Assembly (NCBI GenBank): GCA_016719395.1
Contig: JADJZF010000009.1
Coordinates: 1-64,000 of the forward strand
Direction of reading: 5' to 3'
DNA length: 64,000 nucleotides
From: Candidatus Amarobacter glycogenicus
Lineage (GTDB): Bacteria; Chloroflexota; Dehalococcoidia; Tepidiformales; Tepidiformaceae
Part shown: positions 47,649 through 56,678 of the stretch, one piece after another
Numbering within the stretch: the first letter of the stretch is position 1
Layout: each line of letters begins with the position of its first letter
Position numbers and translations under genes: made by a program
The notes under the pieces: generated by a model
Told to the model about the DNA's origin: nothing
Databases searched by the model: none
Seen by the model: only the letters and a program-made list of their open reading frames with translations

Positions 47649-48340
47649 TGGCCACGAAAGGAAAAGCTGGACGAGTCAGATTCCTCGGCACGCGGGTGGC
47701 GGTCGGCGCCGGGGCGATCGCGATGTTCCTCGGCTTTTGGGGAGCCGTCGCGGCGACCGAGGATGAGGGAAAAGGCGCTGCGGCGGAACCGGAAAAGTGG
47801 GTCGAAGCGCCGGCAGTAGAGGAGGAGATCATCCAGGACGGCTGGCGCTGGGATAAAGCGACCGGCCAGTGGGTCGCAATCGAGCCCGCGGCGGCACAGG
47901 CGACAGCGGAAGCCGTGCCCGCCCGCCAGGTGGTGGTCATCGAGCAGCGGCCCGTCTACTACGTAACCCAGTACTTCCCGGTCCCAGCGAATTCAGGCGG
48001 CACAGGCGCTACCCCGGTGAGCGGGCAGACCCCGCGGAGCGACCCAACTGCCGTCCCGGGAAGCGCCACACCTGGTACTGCCGGGCAACCGGCCCCCGGG
48101 GCGCCTCTTCCGGGAGACACCATCGGGCCGTACACACCGCCGGACCCGGCTCCCAGCTCACCTCAGCCGGCCCCATCTGCGCCCCCGGCATCTGCGCCGC
48201 CCGCGGCGGTACCGGCTGCCGCACCGGTAGTACCCGCACCGGCGCCCGCAGCACCACCACCGCCGCCCGCCCCGGCGCCACCGCCTCCACCGCCCCCGCC
48301 AGCGGCGACGACCGCACCGAAGACTTCGAAGGGGTCATGA
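47648..48340 (+). CDS. Membrane-anchored Pro-rich protein
   Basis: 230 residues. The basic N-terminus is followed by a hydrophobic helix (VAVGAGAIAMFLGFWGAVAA, about 18-37). Then come an acidic region, a conserved-looking patch DGWRWDKATGQWVAIEP and PARQVVVIEQRPVYYVTQYF, and about 110 residues of Pro/Ala-rich linker to the end. It is probably exposed outside the cell. The ATG overlaps the previous stop and its TGA overlaps the next ATG, so translation is coupled. The function is unknown; the context with a heme-type membrane protein suggests redox or metal work. Confidence 0.8.
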   Translation: MATKGKAGRVRFLGTRVAVGAGAIAMFLGFWGAVAATEDEGKGAAAEPEKWVEAPAVEEEIIQDGWRWDKATGQWVAIEPAAAQATAEAVPARQVVVIEQRPVYYVTQYFPVPANSGGTGATPVSGQTPRSDPTAVPGSATPGTAGQPAPGAPLPGDTIGPYTPPDPAPSSPQPAPSAPPASAPPAAVPAAAPVVPAPAPAAPPPPPAPAPPPPPPPPAATTAPKTSKGS

Positions 48341-48999
48341 TGAAACCGGCAATTCTGCTCACCGTGGTTGGCGCTGTGGCCGGCGCTTCGGCAATGAGGT
48401 ACTGGTCGAACCTCGCAGCTCTGCCAGACTCGTGGATAGGCCCGCACGGGGCGTGGTACGCCTCGCGCGCGGCCGGTGTCGCGGCTTACCTCTTCCTCTG
48501 GGCGGGGCTCGCGGGGGGGCTGCTCATGTCCTCCGCCTGGTTCGACGGAATCATCGGCCGGGCGCGACTCCTGGCGATCCACCAGTCAGCTTCAATCACT
48601 GGGATTATCCTGGGGTTGGGTCACGCGCTGGTATTGATCCCCGACGGGTGGACTCACTTTGGCCTTGTCGACGTCCTTCTCCCGTTCGGGTCGTATTACG
48701 AAAGGATGGCGGTGGGCATCGGAAGCCTGAGTCTGTACCTCGGGGCGGCCGTCTCATTCTCATTCTGGTTCCGGGGCGTGATCGGCACGAGAGCCTGGCG
48801 CTGGTTGCATCGAGCGTCGTTCGTCAGTTTCGCCGGCGCTCTCTGGCACGGGCTGAAGGTCGGCACGGACAGTTCGGAGCCCTGGCTCATGGCGATCTAC
48901 GTCGTCACCAGTCTGAGCGTCGTGTTCTGGCTCGTGGTCCGGTTGACGTACATCCGTCCGCAGCGCCGGCGCGCCGCCGTGGAGGTGGCGGTTGGCTGA
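48337..48999 (+). CDS. Ferric-reductase-like transmembrane protein
   Basis: 220 residues. Five to six hydrophobic helices; His residues within helices suit heme b ligands: LLAIHQSASITGIILGLGHAL and WRWLHRASFVSFAGALWHGL. This is the heme-binding membrane core of the ferric reductase/MsrQ/NOX superfamily, without the FAD/NADPH domain. The ATG overlaps the stop of the Pro-rich gene (ATGA), and its stop overlaps the TTG start of the next gene. It may pass electrons across the membrane to the exported proteins encoded beside it. Confidence 0.85.
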   Translation: MMKPAILLTVVGAVAGASAMRYWSNLAALPDSWIGPHGAWYASRAAGVAAYLFLWAGLAGGLLMSSAWFDGIIGRARLLAIHQSASITGIILGLGHALVLIPDGWTHFGLVDVLLPFGSYYERMAVGIGSLSLYLGAAVSFSFWFRGVIGTRAWRWLHRASFVSFAGALWHGLKVGTDSSEPWLMAIYVVTSLSVVFWLVVRLTYIRPQRRRAAVEVAVG

Positions 49000-49962
49000 T
49001 AGCCGCCACGCCGCTGAGCTCCTGAACGAGCTGATCGAGGGGCGCATGGCCGCTTCCCCCTACGCGGGGGATGCAGCGGCGCTCGCTGTACTGGCGCGTC
49101 GGTGCCGCCAGGTTCAGCTGCCCGGCCCTTCACCGGCCCAGCATTCGCGGATGCGCTCCCGCTTCTGGTCTTCGGTTGAACGGGGCGACGCCTGGTTCGG
49201 GCTGATCCGGGGATTCGGGTACCGCCTGAATCCCCGGCTTGCGGCGGGCGTCCTGGCAGTCTCCCTGTTCGGCGGAGGAGCCAGTTACGCCACCGGATAC
49301 ACCCCGGCATCGGCTTTTGAAGACACCGCCACCGTCGTGCGGACTCTCGCGCGCAACCTGACACCCCACCGGCCCGGCGGACCGCCATTCCTGCAGGTGT
49401 CCCCGGAAGTTGCACTCGAGGCCGCGCAACCTGGCGAGCCTCCGGAAGACGCAGAGGGAGCCCGCCGCAGCGATCCTTCGGAGCCCGGCGGATCGCCGGC
49501 GCCTTCCGAGCCTTCGTCCCCCGCGGGCGCCGCTGCGGCCCCAACCGGAACCTCTGAATCGTCGGCCACTCCGACGCCCAGTGCCACGCGAGCACTCCGA
49601 CACCCAGCTCTACCGCCACCAAGAATCCGGAGCCGCCGCTGCCCGCCGGCGGGCCGGCCGCGACGCCAACGCCGAGCCCGACTCAGTCCGCGGGATCCGG
49701 CGGACAGCCTCCAGTGCCTGGAACACCCCCACCCGGCTCCCCGACGCCAACGCCAACGGCAACGACAACGACAACGCCCTCCCCTGCGCCGTCTCCCTCG
49801 CCTGCTCCTTCAGCGGGCGACGACGAGGACGAGCACGAGCACGAGGACGACGACGAGGAAGGCGAAGAAGACGACGAGGAGGACGAGGGCAAGAAAGAAG
49901 ACGAAGACGAACACGGCGACGAAGAGGAGATGCAGGCCACTCCCTTAGGAGGTGGCGAATGA
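48992..49962 (+). CDS. Anti-sigma-like membrane protein with acidic His-containing tail, one frameshift
   Basis: TTG start with GGAGG 6 bases upstream (MADSRHAAELLNELIEGRM). The N-terminal 65 residues are helical and look like an anti-sigma/DUF5667-type cytoplasmic segment. One membrane helix follows (LAAGVLAVSLFGGGASYATG, about 75-95), then an exported Pro/Ser/Thr linker. Near 49590 the frame slips; the next frame continues the linker (STPTPSSTATKNPEPPLPAG) and ends in an Asp/Glu/His-rich tail with stop 49960-49962. The stop overlaps the sigma-factor ATG. It would hold the ECF sigma at the membrane. Confidence 0.75.
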
Positions 49963-50561
49963 GCGCGGCCGTACTCCGATGGCACAACCCGGGTTGGGCG
50001 GCCGCCATGCCGTCGCGACAACCCGGCCACCGCATCTGGCCGACCGCGGTTCGCGGCACGGAGTACAACGCCCTCCGGGACAGAGATCACGAGAGCTGGA
50101 ATGTCCTTTTCGACCAGGAAGCGCCGGCCATCTACCGGTACGCGCTCTCCCGCCTCGGCGATGCCGGGCTTGCAGAGGAAGCGACGAGTGACGTCTTCGA
50201 GGCGGCGTGGAAGGGCGCCGAGTCATACACCGACCGCGGCCTGCCAGCTCGGGCGTGGCTATTCGGCATCGCCCGGCACGTGGTCGCCAGCCAGCAGCGC
50301 AGGTGGAGGAGACGAGCGCCGCAGATCAGCATCGACGCCTACGTCGAGAGCGGCCAGTCGGAGTCGCACGACGACCGGCTGGACCTTGTCCGCGCAATCG
50401 CAGCGCTCACGGCGGCACACGCCGAGGTCATCAATCTCCGCTTCCTGCACGGTTTGTCTCTTGCCGAGACGGCGCAGGTCCTGAATGTCACCACCGACGC
50501 GGTCAAGGGCCGCCAGCTACGCGCGCTGGAGGCACTTCGGCGTGAATTGGGCGAACCGTAG
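49959..50561 (+). CDS. ECF-type RNA polymerase sigma factor
   Basis: 200 residues; AGGAGG lies 5 bases before the ATG, which overlaps the anti-sigma stop. Region 2 is LFDQEAPAIYRYALSRL, then AEEATSDVFEAAWKGAE and ARAWLFGIARHVVASQQRR; region 4 is TAAHAEVINLRFLHGLSLAE followed by VTTDAVKGRQLRALEALRR. It is the last gene of the exported-protein cluster. It probably directs transcription of the cluster itself when the anti-sigma senses a signal outside the cell. Confidence 0.93.
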   Translation: MSAAVLRWHNPGWAAAMPSRQPGHRIWPTAVRGTEYNALRDRDHESWNVLFDQEAPAIYRYALSRLGDAGLAEEATSDVFEAAWKGAESYTDRGLPARAWLFGIARHVVASQQRRWRRRAPQISIDAYVESGQSESHDDRLDLVRAIAALTAAHAEVINLRFLHGLSLAETAQVLNVTTDAVKGRQLRALEALRRELGEP

Positions 50562-50600
50562 GGTCACAGGGCCGGGGCAAGTCCCCGATCCACGCCGCTT

Positions 50601-50975
50601 CTACCCCTCCGCCGGGATCGGAGATGCGAAGCGGATGCCAAAACCGTCCGGGTCGGTGACGATGAAGTCGCGGAGGCCGTAGTCGCGGTCACCGATGGGG
50701 ACGAAGACCGGTGCGCGAAGTTCACCCGCAAGACGCCAGCACGCATCGACATCGGGGACCATGACCCGGATGTTCGCCGCGGGGTGAAGCGGCGGGTCGA
50801 CGAGACGGCGGCTCAGCTGGAGGAACAGCCCGCAACCTTCCCAGCGAAGGACCGCGAAGTCGTCCTCCTCGCGTTCGACTTCGAAGCCGAAGCGCTTGTA
50901 GAACGCAAGCGAAGCGGCGAAGTCGCGCACGAAGAGTTCGAGGACAAGCTGTTCCTGTGGTGGGACGAATGCCAT
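50601..50975 (-). CDS. VOC (glyoxalase/bleomycin resistance) family protein
   Basis: 124 residues. ELFVRDFAASLAFYKRFGFE and the C-terminal DPDGFGIRFASP are the paired beta-alpha-beta-beta-beta marks of the VOC fold. Metal ligands are not obvious at all positions, so it may be a binding protein rather than an enzyme. It is convergent with the sigma-factor gene. Confidence 0.88.
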   Translation of the reverse strand: MAFVPPQEQLVLELFVRDFAASLAFYKRFGFEVEREEDDFAVLRWEGCGLFLQLSRRLVDPPLHPAANIRVMVPDVDACWRLAGELRAPVFVPIGDRDYGLRDFIVTDPDGFGIRFASPIPAEG

Positions 50976-51025
50976 GCGGGCGCAGTCTACGCGCCGGGGC
51001 CAGGGCCGGATGAACCGGAATCGCT

Positions 51026-51802
51026 CTACCTGCGCAGGCGCACGATCGGTCCTTCGCTGAAGACGCCGGGAATGGATACGCCGAGGCGCTCATGGACGCT
51101 CCGCGGGATCCCGATGTCGGCGAGGAAGAGTTCGCCGGTGTGGTGGCGCGCTCCGAGTTCGAGGACGCCGCGTTTCGGCAGGTCCAGCATGAGCGTCGTG
51201 CAAGCCCGGATGGCCGGCGTGCTGACCTCGCCGGTCGTTGCGTTGACGCCGGTGGGGACGTCGAGTGCGAGGGTGGGCCTGGCTGCCTGGAGCGAGAGCT
51301 GGGTAACCGCGCTCGCGATTCCCTGGGGCGCCCCTTCGAGGCCATAGCCGATAAGCGCGTCGATCACGAGGTCGGCATCGGCAAGCTGGTCCTCGACCGT
51401 GATTTCGCTGGATTCGAGGTCGGCCGGTTCGAGGATGCCGGCGTAGCGCAGCGTCTGGAGCTGGCGCCGGACCATGAAAGCCGCTTCTTCTTCGACCCCG
51501 CAGATGATGGGGTCTATCCGGAACCCCCAGTTCGAGAGGTGCCGCGCGGCGGTCAGGCCGGCGGCTCCCTTGTTGCCGCCGCCGCAGAGGATGACGATCC
51601 GCTGCCCGCGCCCGCGCCCGCCGAGCATCGCCAGGGCGAGCAGGCTAGCCGCGCGCCCGGCGTTTTCGGTGATCTGGAGGATGTCGACGCCGAACTCTTC
51701 CTGGGCGACACGCTGCACGTCGCGCATCTGCACGGCGCTGACGCCCCGCACTTCCGTGACCTTGCGCTGGGGGAACCCGCTCGGGTCCGGTTTCACCGAC
51801 AT
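51026..51802 (-). CDS. nnrE: NAD(P)H-hydrate epimerase (YjeF N-terminal domain)
   Basis: 258 residues. The fold is clear from ITENAGRAAS, VILCGGGNKGAAGLTAARHL (nucleotide loop), ADLVIDALIGYGLEG and LALDVPTGVNATTGE. It repairs damaged NADHX/NADPHX by epimerisation. The dehydratase domain (NnrD) is absent, so the two activities must be encoded separately. It is followed by VOC and preceded by queF on the same strand. Confidence 0.92.
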   Translation of the reverse strand: MSVKPDPSGFPQRKVTEVRGVSAVQMRDVQRVAQEEFGVDILQITENAGRAASLLALAMLGGRGRGQRIVILCGGGNKGAAGLTAARHLSNWGFRIDPIICGVEEEAAFMVRRQLQTLRYAGILEPADLESSEITVEDQLADADLVIDALIGYGLEGAPQGIASAVTQLSLQAARPTLALDVPTGVNATTGEVSTPAIRACTTLMLDLPKRGVLELGARHHTGELFLADIGIPRSVHERLGVSIPGVFSEGPIVRLRR

Positions 51803-51862
51803 TCGATACCTCGTGGACGAGCCACGATCGAGTTTACGCCTGCTTCGTGAAAGGCGTAACGA

Positions 51863-52234
51863 TCAGGTTTCTTCGCCCGGATAGGTGGCGGTGATGCGGG
51901 CGGAGATGCCGCCGCGCGTGTTGAACTCACCCGTGACGGCAAGGAAGCGCGGCGAGATCGCGGCGACGATGTCGTCGAGGATGGTGTTGACGACGTTCTC
52001 GTAGAAGATGCCGCGGTTTCGGAACGACTGGAGATAGAACTTGAAGCTGCGAAGCTCGATGCAGCGGCGGTCGGGAGTGTAGCTGATGACAATGGTGCCG
52101 AAATCGGGCTGGCCGGTCATGGGACAGACGCTGGTGAATTCGGCCGCGGTGAACTCGATATCGTAGTCGCGTTCCGGGAACTGGTTCTCGAACGAGTCGA
52201 TCGTCCCGTCGGTGCGGAATGTGTTTTCGGACAT
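51863..52234 (-). CDS. queF: NADPH-dependent 7-cyano-7-deazaguanine reductase QueF
   Basis: 123 residues from MSENTFRTDG, the short type I form. The catalytic Cys is Cys37 in FTSVCPMTGQPDFG, with Asp44. The NADPH-binding region is ELRSFKFYLQSFRN. It reduces preQ0 to preQ1 in queuosine synthesis, and QueD is at 8824-9309 in this window. No queC or queE is visible nearby. Confidence 0.95.
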   Translation of the reverse strand: MSENTFRTDGTIDSFENQFPERDYDIEFTAAEFTSVCPMTGQPDFGTIVISYTPDRRCIELRSFKFYLQSFRNRGIFYENVVNTILDDIVAAISPRFLAVTGEFNTRGGISARITATYPGEET

Positions 52235-52299
52235 GGATCGAGGGTGCGGCGCGGCCGGCTGGGGTGCAAGCCCGTCAGGAGACCGGGTGATCGACGGCG

Positions 52300-53472
52300 T
52301 CAGTCTCGCGGCAAACCCAGGCCGCGGGTGGCGACGATGTTGCGGTTCACTTCGCTGGTGCCGCCGGCGATGGTGTAGCTCGGCGCCGCCATCGCCCAGC
52401 GCTCGACCTGGCCTCGCAGCGGGGCGTACTTCGAGCCAGGCTCCAGGGTGCCCGGGAGGCCGATGACTCGCAGGCCGGTGATGCCCATCTGGCGCTGCAG
52501 CTCGGTGCCGAAGATTTTCGAGACCGAGGCCTCCGAGTTCGGGACCTTGCCCTCGCTCTGCATCTGGGCGACGCGGTAGCAGAGCCAACGGCCAATTTCA
52601 AACTCGAGGTAGCGTTCGGCGAGTTCGTGACGGAGCTCCGCACGGGCTTTCAGGGCAGGGACACCCTTCACGTAGTCGATGAGGGCGCCGAGGGTGCTGC
52701 GGGTCATGACCACGCGGTTGATGGAGCTGCGTTCCTGGTCGAGCGTGGTGGTCGCGATATACCAACCGCGGTTCTCCTCGCCGATAAGGCAATCGCGCGG
52801 GATGCGCACATCCTCCAGGAACACTTCCGTGAAGTGGTGGCTGCCCATCATGTTCACGAGCGGCCGAACGGTGACGCCGGGGGTCTTCAAGTCGAGCATG
52901 AAGTAGCTGATCCCGCGATGCTTTGGCGCATCTGGTTCGGTGCGAGCGAGAAGGATGCCCCAGTCGGCATCCAGCGCCCCGCTGGTCCAGATCTTCTGGC
53001 CGTTGAGGACGTATTCATCGCCGTCGCGGACGGCCCGGGTCTGGAGGGAGGCAAGGTCGGAGCCGGCGCCGGGTTCGGAGAAGAGCTGGCACCAGTGGAC
53101 GTCGGCAGTCCGCATCGAGGGTAGCCAGCGATCCCGCTGTTCGGGCGTGCCGTGCATCATGAGGGCGGGCCCGGCGAGCCAGACACCCTGGTCGTAGGCC
53201 CCGGGGGCCCCGGCCGAACTCATCTCTTCCATGTAGACGGTCTGGGTCATGTAACTGGCGCCGGCTCCGCCGAAGTCCCTGGGCCAGCCCATGGTGAGCC
53301 AGCCGCGAGCGGCCAGCTTCTTGCGGAACTCCTCGGTGAAACGCGCGTGTTCCGGGCTGACATGATCCCGGTCGTTACGCATATCCCAATCCCCGGCGGG
53401 AAGCTCGGCAGCCAGGAACTCACGAAGCTCGGCGCGAAACGCGGCGTGTTCGGGCGAATCGAGAAACAGCAT
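52300..53472 (-). CDS. Acyl-CoA dehydrogenase
   Basis: 390 residues from MLFLDSPEHAAFRAELREFL; the 17 residues upstream are excluded as unlike the family. Marks: QLFSEPGAGSDLASL, NGQKIWTSGA, YFMLDLKTPGVTVRPL and the C-terminal SYTIAGGTSEVNRNIVATRG. This pattern fits the FadE-like group used for steroid side-chain or branched acyl-CoA oxidation. It is a FAD enzyme passing electrons to ETF. The frame is intact. Upstream is a 330-base gap. Confidence 0.94.
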   Translation of the reverse strand: MLFLDSPEHAAFRAELREFLAAELPAGDWDMRNDRDHVSPEHARFTEEFRKKLAARGWLTMGWPRDFGGAGASYMTQTVYMEEMSSAGAPGAYDQGVWLAGPALMMHGTPEQRDRWLPSMRTADVHWCQLFSEPGAGSDLASLQTRAVRDGDEYVLNGQKIWTSGALDADWGILLARTEPDAPKHRGISYFMLDLKTPGVTVRPLVNMMGSHHFTEVFLEDVRIPRDCLIGEENRGWYIATTTLDQERSSINRVVMTRSTLGALIDYVKGVPALKARAELRHELAERYLEFEIGRWLCYRVAQMQSEGKVPNSEASVSKIFGTELQRQMGITGLRVIGLPGTLEPGSKYAPLRGQVERWAMAAPSYTIAGGTSEVNRNIVATRGLGLPRD

Positions 53473-53799
53473 TGGTCCACCAGCGCGAAGGTAGGCCGGA
53501 GTATACCCGGCGACCCCGCCCACAAGGTGGAGCCGGACCGGAAGAAATCTTCACAGAAGGCCCCGAACGGCCCCGAACGGAATCTGGAGCTCGCCGTAAT
53601 CGTTGGAGATAAACGCAAGGGGAAGGGAAACATCACAGCAGGGGTTGTGTGCCGCGAGGCGTCGTTGGCTATCATCCCGGTCTGCCCGACGGGCGAAGGT
53701 GTTGTTGGTAGCCCCCGCCGCCAGCCGTTTCGTGCCGCCGAAGCAGCGATGGCCCTTCCAAAGGAAGGGTGCTGTCCCCTGGAATAGGCGGGTGATTGC
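53473..53799. other. Divergent intergenic region with a hairpin
   Basis: No gene is supportable. A perfect hairpin CCCTTCC-AAA-GGAAGGG lies at 53753-53769, flanked by AGCA/TGCT that can extend it, 30 bases before the TTG of the IPT/TIG gene. It may be a leader structure. I looked for a cyclic-di-GMP riboswitch and did not find the core. Confidence 0.4.
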
Positions 53800-56583
53800 T
53801 TGAAGCAGCGTGCCGGGCTGCGAGCAAAGGGTGACGCTTGGCGTCTTCGCGCAACGCTGGCGGTCGTCGCAGTAGTGGTTGCTGCCTTCGCGGCGGGCCA
53901 CCAGGCGGAAGACGCGCGCGCCGTCGGCGAGGGCATCTTCCAACTGGATAAGACCGCCTATGCGACCCCAGAGGGGACGGCAGTCCTCGTAACGATCCAG
54001 CGCACCGATGGCGGTGTCCTCACGAACGACGTGAAGGTCATCCTCCAGGTCGACGGGGTCACGGAGTTCGACATCCCAACGGCGGAAGCGACAAAGCTCG
54101 TGACGTTCCCAAAGGGGACGAACCTCGCGTCGCAATCGACCTTCATCCAGACCCTCAATAAAGAACAGTTCAAGGACCGCACCATCCAGGTCACCATCCT
54201 GAGCATCGATCAGGGGGGCCTGATCGGCCCGCGTTCGACGGCGCCGATAACGTTGCTCGGTTCGGGGACGCCGCGAGTCTTCGATGTCTCGCCCGACAGC
54301 GGAGGCAGCTACGCCGGCGAGGGGACCATCCTGACGGTCACCGGCGAGAACTTCATCGTCGCTGGAGCGACGGTGAATTCCTCGGTGGAATCGGTGCAGT
54401 TCTGGCAGCCGTTCGCACCAGCCGCCGAACAGACAGTTACGATGGTCTCGGACAACATCGAAGTGCTTTCGCCAACCGTCCTCAGAGTGCGGGTGCCCGC
54501 GCTGCTCGCCGACTTCGGCGCGCCCCCGTACAACCAGAACACCTCGACTTACGACGTGCGCATCGAAGTGACGCCCGTCCCCGCTCAGATCCCACCCACC
54601 TACCTCAGCCCGATAACTCCGGGCGACAAGTACGTCTACACCACGGGGCCGACCGTCACGAGCCTTTCCGTCCGACAGGGGCCGCCGACCGGCGGGACCC
54701 AGGTCACGGTGAACGGGACGAACTTCCCCCCGGCCGGGGCGCCGGGAACGCCGTGTGCGTTCGCTCCGCTGACCTCGGTAACGTTCGGTGGGGCGAACGT
54801 CACCAGCTGCAAGTACGGCGCGCCGAACCAGTTGATCATCACGACACCGGCGCACATCTCGGGGCCGGTGTTCGCCGTGGTCACCGATGCGGGAGTGCGT
54901 TCGCCGGAAGTCCCGGATGCCGCCTACAACTACCAGGGGCTGCCGGTCATTACCGGGATGAACCCAAACTTCGGGCCGCAAACGGGCGGTAGCCCAACAA
55001 CCATCGCCGGCTCCAACTTCTTCGTCGGGGGACAACCACCGACATCGGTGCTGTTCGGAGGGAACCCGGCGCAATTCACCCTCATCAACGACAACCAGAT
55101 CATCGCGACGGTGCCGCCCGGTTCCGGCGTCCAGCAGGTGAAGATCATCCACCCGGTCTCGGGGACGAGCGAGTACCGGACCGAGGCGAACTACACCTAC
55201 AGCACCGGCCCGCTGATCAACCAGATCTCACCCGCGAACGGGCCGTCCGTCGGCGGCACGATCGTCACGATCGCCGGCAGTGGCTTCCTCGCCGGGGCGG
55301 TCGTGAAGTTCGGCGATGTACAGGCGTTCTCGGTCGTGGATAGCAGCACGAAGATCACGGCAACGGCCCCACCGGGGGTCTCGACCGTCCAGGTGAGCGT
55401 CAACGTGAACGGGACGCTCAGTGTGCCCGGCCCACAGGCGGCCTATTCGTACGACGGGCCAACGGTGACCGGCATTAGCCCGATAGCCGGGCCCCCGGCG
55501 GGCGGGACGACGATCGCGATCAAGGGGACGAACTTCACCACGGCCTCCGTGGTCCATATCGGCCAGGCCATCGCACCTTCGGTGTTCGTTGACCCGACGA
55601 CCCTCACGGCCGTCACGCCACCGGTCCCCACGGGTGCTGCCGCGCACGTCCGCGTGACGACCGGCTCCGGGCAGAGCCCGGAGGGACCGGAGGACGTGTT
55701 CACCTACACGAGCGGGCCGATTGTCGACGCGGTGAACCCTGACAACGGGCCCACAACCGGGGCATCGATCGTGGTCATCACGGGGAAGAACTTCACGGCG
55801 CCGCTCTCGCTAACGTTCGGGGGCATCGCGGCGACCTCGTTCAACATCAACAGCGCGACTCAGATCACGGTGCTGTCTCCACCGAACAGCACGCCCGGCG
55901 CAGTCGACGTCCGGGTCGCGAAAGGCGCCGATGTAAGCCCGGCCGGGCCGAAGACCAAGTTCACCTATGTGTCCGCCGTCCCGAAGATCGTCGCCATCAC
56001 GCCGAACTCGGGTTCGACCTTCGGCGGGACCGAGATCACGCTCACGGGGACGGGGTTCACCGGTGCGGTTTGCCCGGGGGCGGTGAAATTCGGCGCGTTC
56101 AACGCACCCTCGTGCACGGTGATCAACGACACGACGATCTCGACGGTCGCGCCTCCGAACGTGGCGGGGCCGATCGTTGTCGTCATCCAAACGGCCAACG
56201 GGACGAGCGATATCGTGCCGAACTACACCTACATTAGCCCGAGCGGCCCGGGCGGGGGCACCGCTCCCCCTGCGCCATCGGCAGGCGGGGTGAACACCTA
56301 CACCCTTACCTCGCGTTGGACGCTACTAACGTGGACGGGCATGCCGGCCACCGCGGTCTCGGAAGCGATCAGGGGGACGGGTGTAACCGGAGCTTCGGAC
56401 CTGACGACGCGCATTTCCGCAATCTATCTGTGGGACCCGGCGACGAGCAGCTACAAGGCCTATTTCACCGGTTCGGAAGGTATCCCGGGAGCGAACGACT
56501 TCACCACGTTCACGCAGGGCGCGGTGTACTGGGTGGCAATCCTGGGTACGGGCCAGGTCCCGTGGCTAGTGAAGTCGCCCTAG
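53800..56583 (+). CDS. Exported IPT/TIG-repeat protein
   Basis: 927 residues from a TTG. A signal/anchor lies at residues about 18-37. Then a Calx-beta-like domain (FQLDKTAYATPEGTAVLV), followed by seven IPT/TIG Ig-like repeats, each with the PxVxxhxPxxGPxxGGTxhxhxGxNF pattern (for example PTVTGISPIAGPPAGGTTIA). The C-terminal 95 residues (YTLTSRWTLLTWTGMPATAV, AYFTGSEGIPG) form a separate domain seen at the end of other exported proteins of this kind. It probably acts at the cell surface in adhesion or matrix. It is not linked by operon structure to the gene 95 bases downstream, although both encode Ig-fold surface proteins. Confidence 0.9.
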   Translation: MKQRAGLRAKGDAWRLRATLAVVAVVVAAFAAGHQAEDARAVGEGIFQLDKTAYATPEGTAVLVTIQRTDGGVLTNDVKVILQVDGVTEFDIPTAEATKLVTFPKGTNLASQSTFIQTLNKEQFKDRTIQVTILSIDQGGLIGPRSTAPITLLGSGTPRVFDVSPDSGGSYAGEGTILTVTGENFIVAGATVNSSVESVQFWQPFAPAAEQTVTMVSDNIEVLSPTVLRVRVPALLADFGAPPYNQNTSTYDVRIEVTPVPAQIPPTYLSPITPGDKYVYTTGPTVTSLSVRQGPPTGGTQVTVNGTNFPPAGAPGTPCAFAPLTSVTFGGANVTSCKYGAPNQLIITTPAHISGPVFAVVTDAGVRSPEVPDAAYNYQGLPVITGMNPNFGPQTGGSPTTIAGSNFFVGGQPPTSVLFGGNPAQFTLINDNQIIATVPPGSGVQQVKIIHPVSGTSEYRTEANYTYSTGPLINQISPANGPSVGGTIVTIAGSGFLAGAVVKFGDVQAFSVVDSSTKITATAPPGVSTVQVSVNVNGTLSVPGPQAAYSYDGPTVTGISPIAGPPAGGTTIAIKGTNFTTASVVHIGQAIAPSVFVDPTTLTAVTPPVPTGAAAHVRVTTGSGQSPEGPEDVFTYTSGPIVDAVNPDNGPTTGASIVVITGKNFTAPLSLTFGGIAATSFNINSATQITVLSPPNSTPGAVDVRVAKGADVSPAGPKTKFTYVSAVPKIVAITPNSGSTFGGTEITLTGTGFTGAVCPGAVKFGAFNAPSCTVINDTTISTVAPPNVAGPIVVVIQTANGTSDIVPNYTYISPSGPGGGTAPPAPSAGGVNTYTLTSRWTLLTWTGMPATAVSEAIRGTGVTGASDLTTRISAIYLWDPATSSYKAYFTGSEGIPGANDFTTFTQGAVYWVAILGTGQVPWLVKSP

Positions 56584-56644
56584 GTGCCGATCTTCTCCCT
56601 GAGACCCCGGGTTAACCCCGTCGCCGCGCACCGCCAGGGAATGG

Positions 56645-56663
56645 CCGGGCGGAGGACGCCCGG
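56645..56663. repeat. Short perfect inverted repeat between the two surface-protein genes
   Basis: CCGGGCG-GAGGA-CGCCCGG forms a 7-bp stem 62 bases after the IPT/TIG stop and 16 bases before the GTG of the next gene. No T-run follows, so it is more likely a leader structure than a terminator. Confidence 0.45.
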
Positions 56664-56678
56664 CTATCCTGTGATCCA

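Noticed and set aside
47280..48300. Pro/Ala-coding low-complexity DNA as CRISPR or tandem repeat array
   Set aside because: Periodicity comes from Pro and Ala codons; there are no equal-length repeats with unique spacers.
53640..53799. Cyclic-di-GMP riboswitch before the IPT/TIG gene
   Set aside because: Such riboswitches often precede exported proteins of this kind, but the conserved core bases and paired stems were not found.
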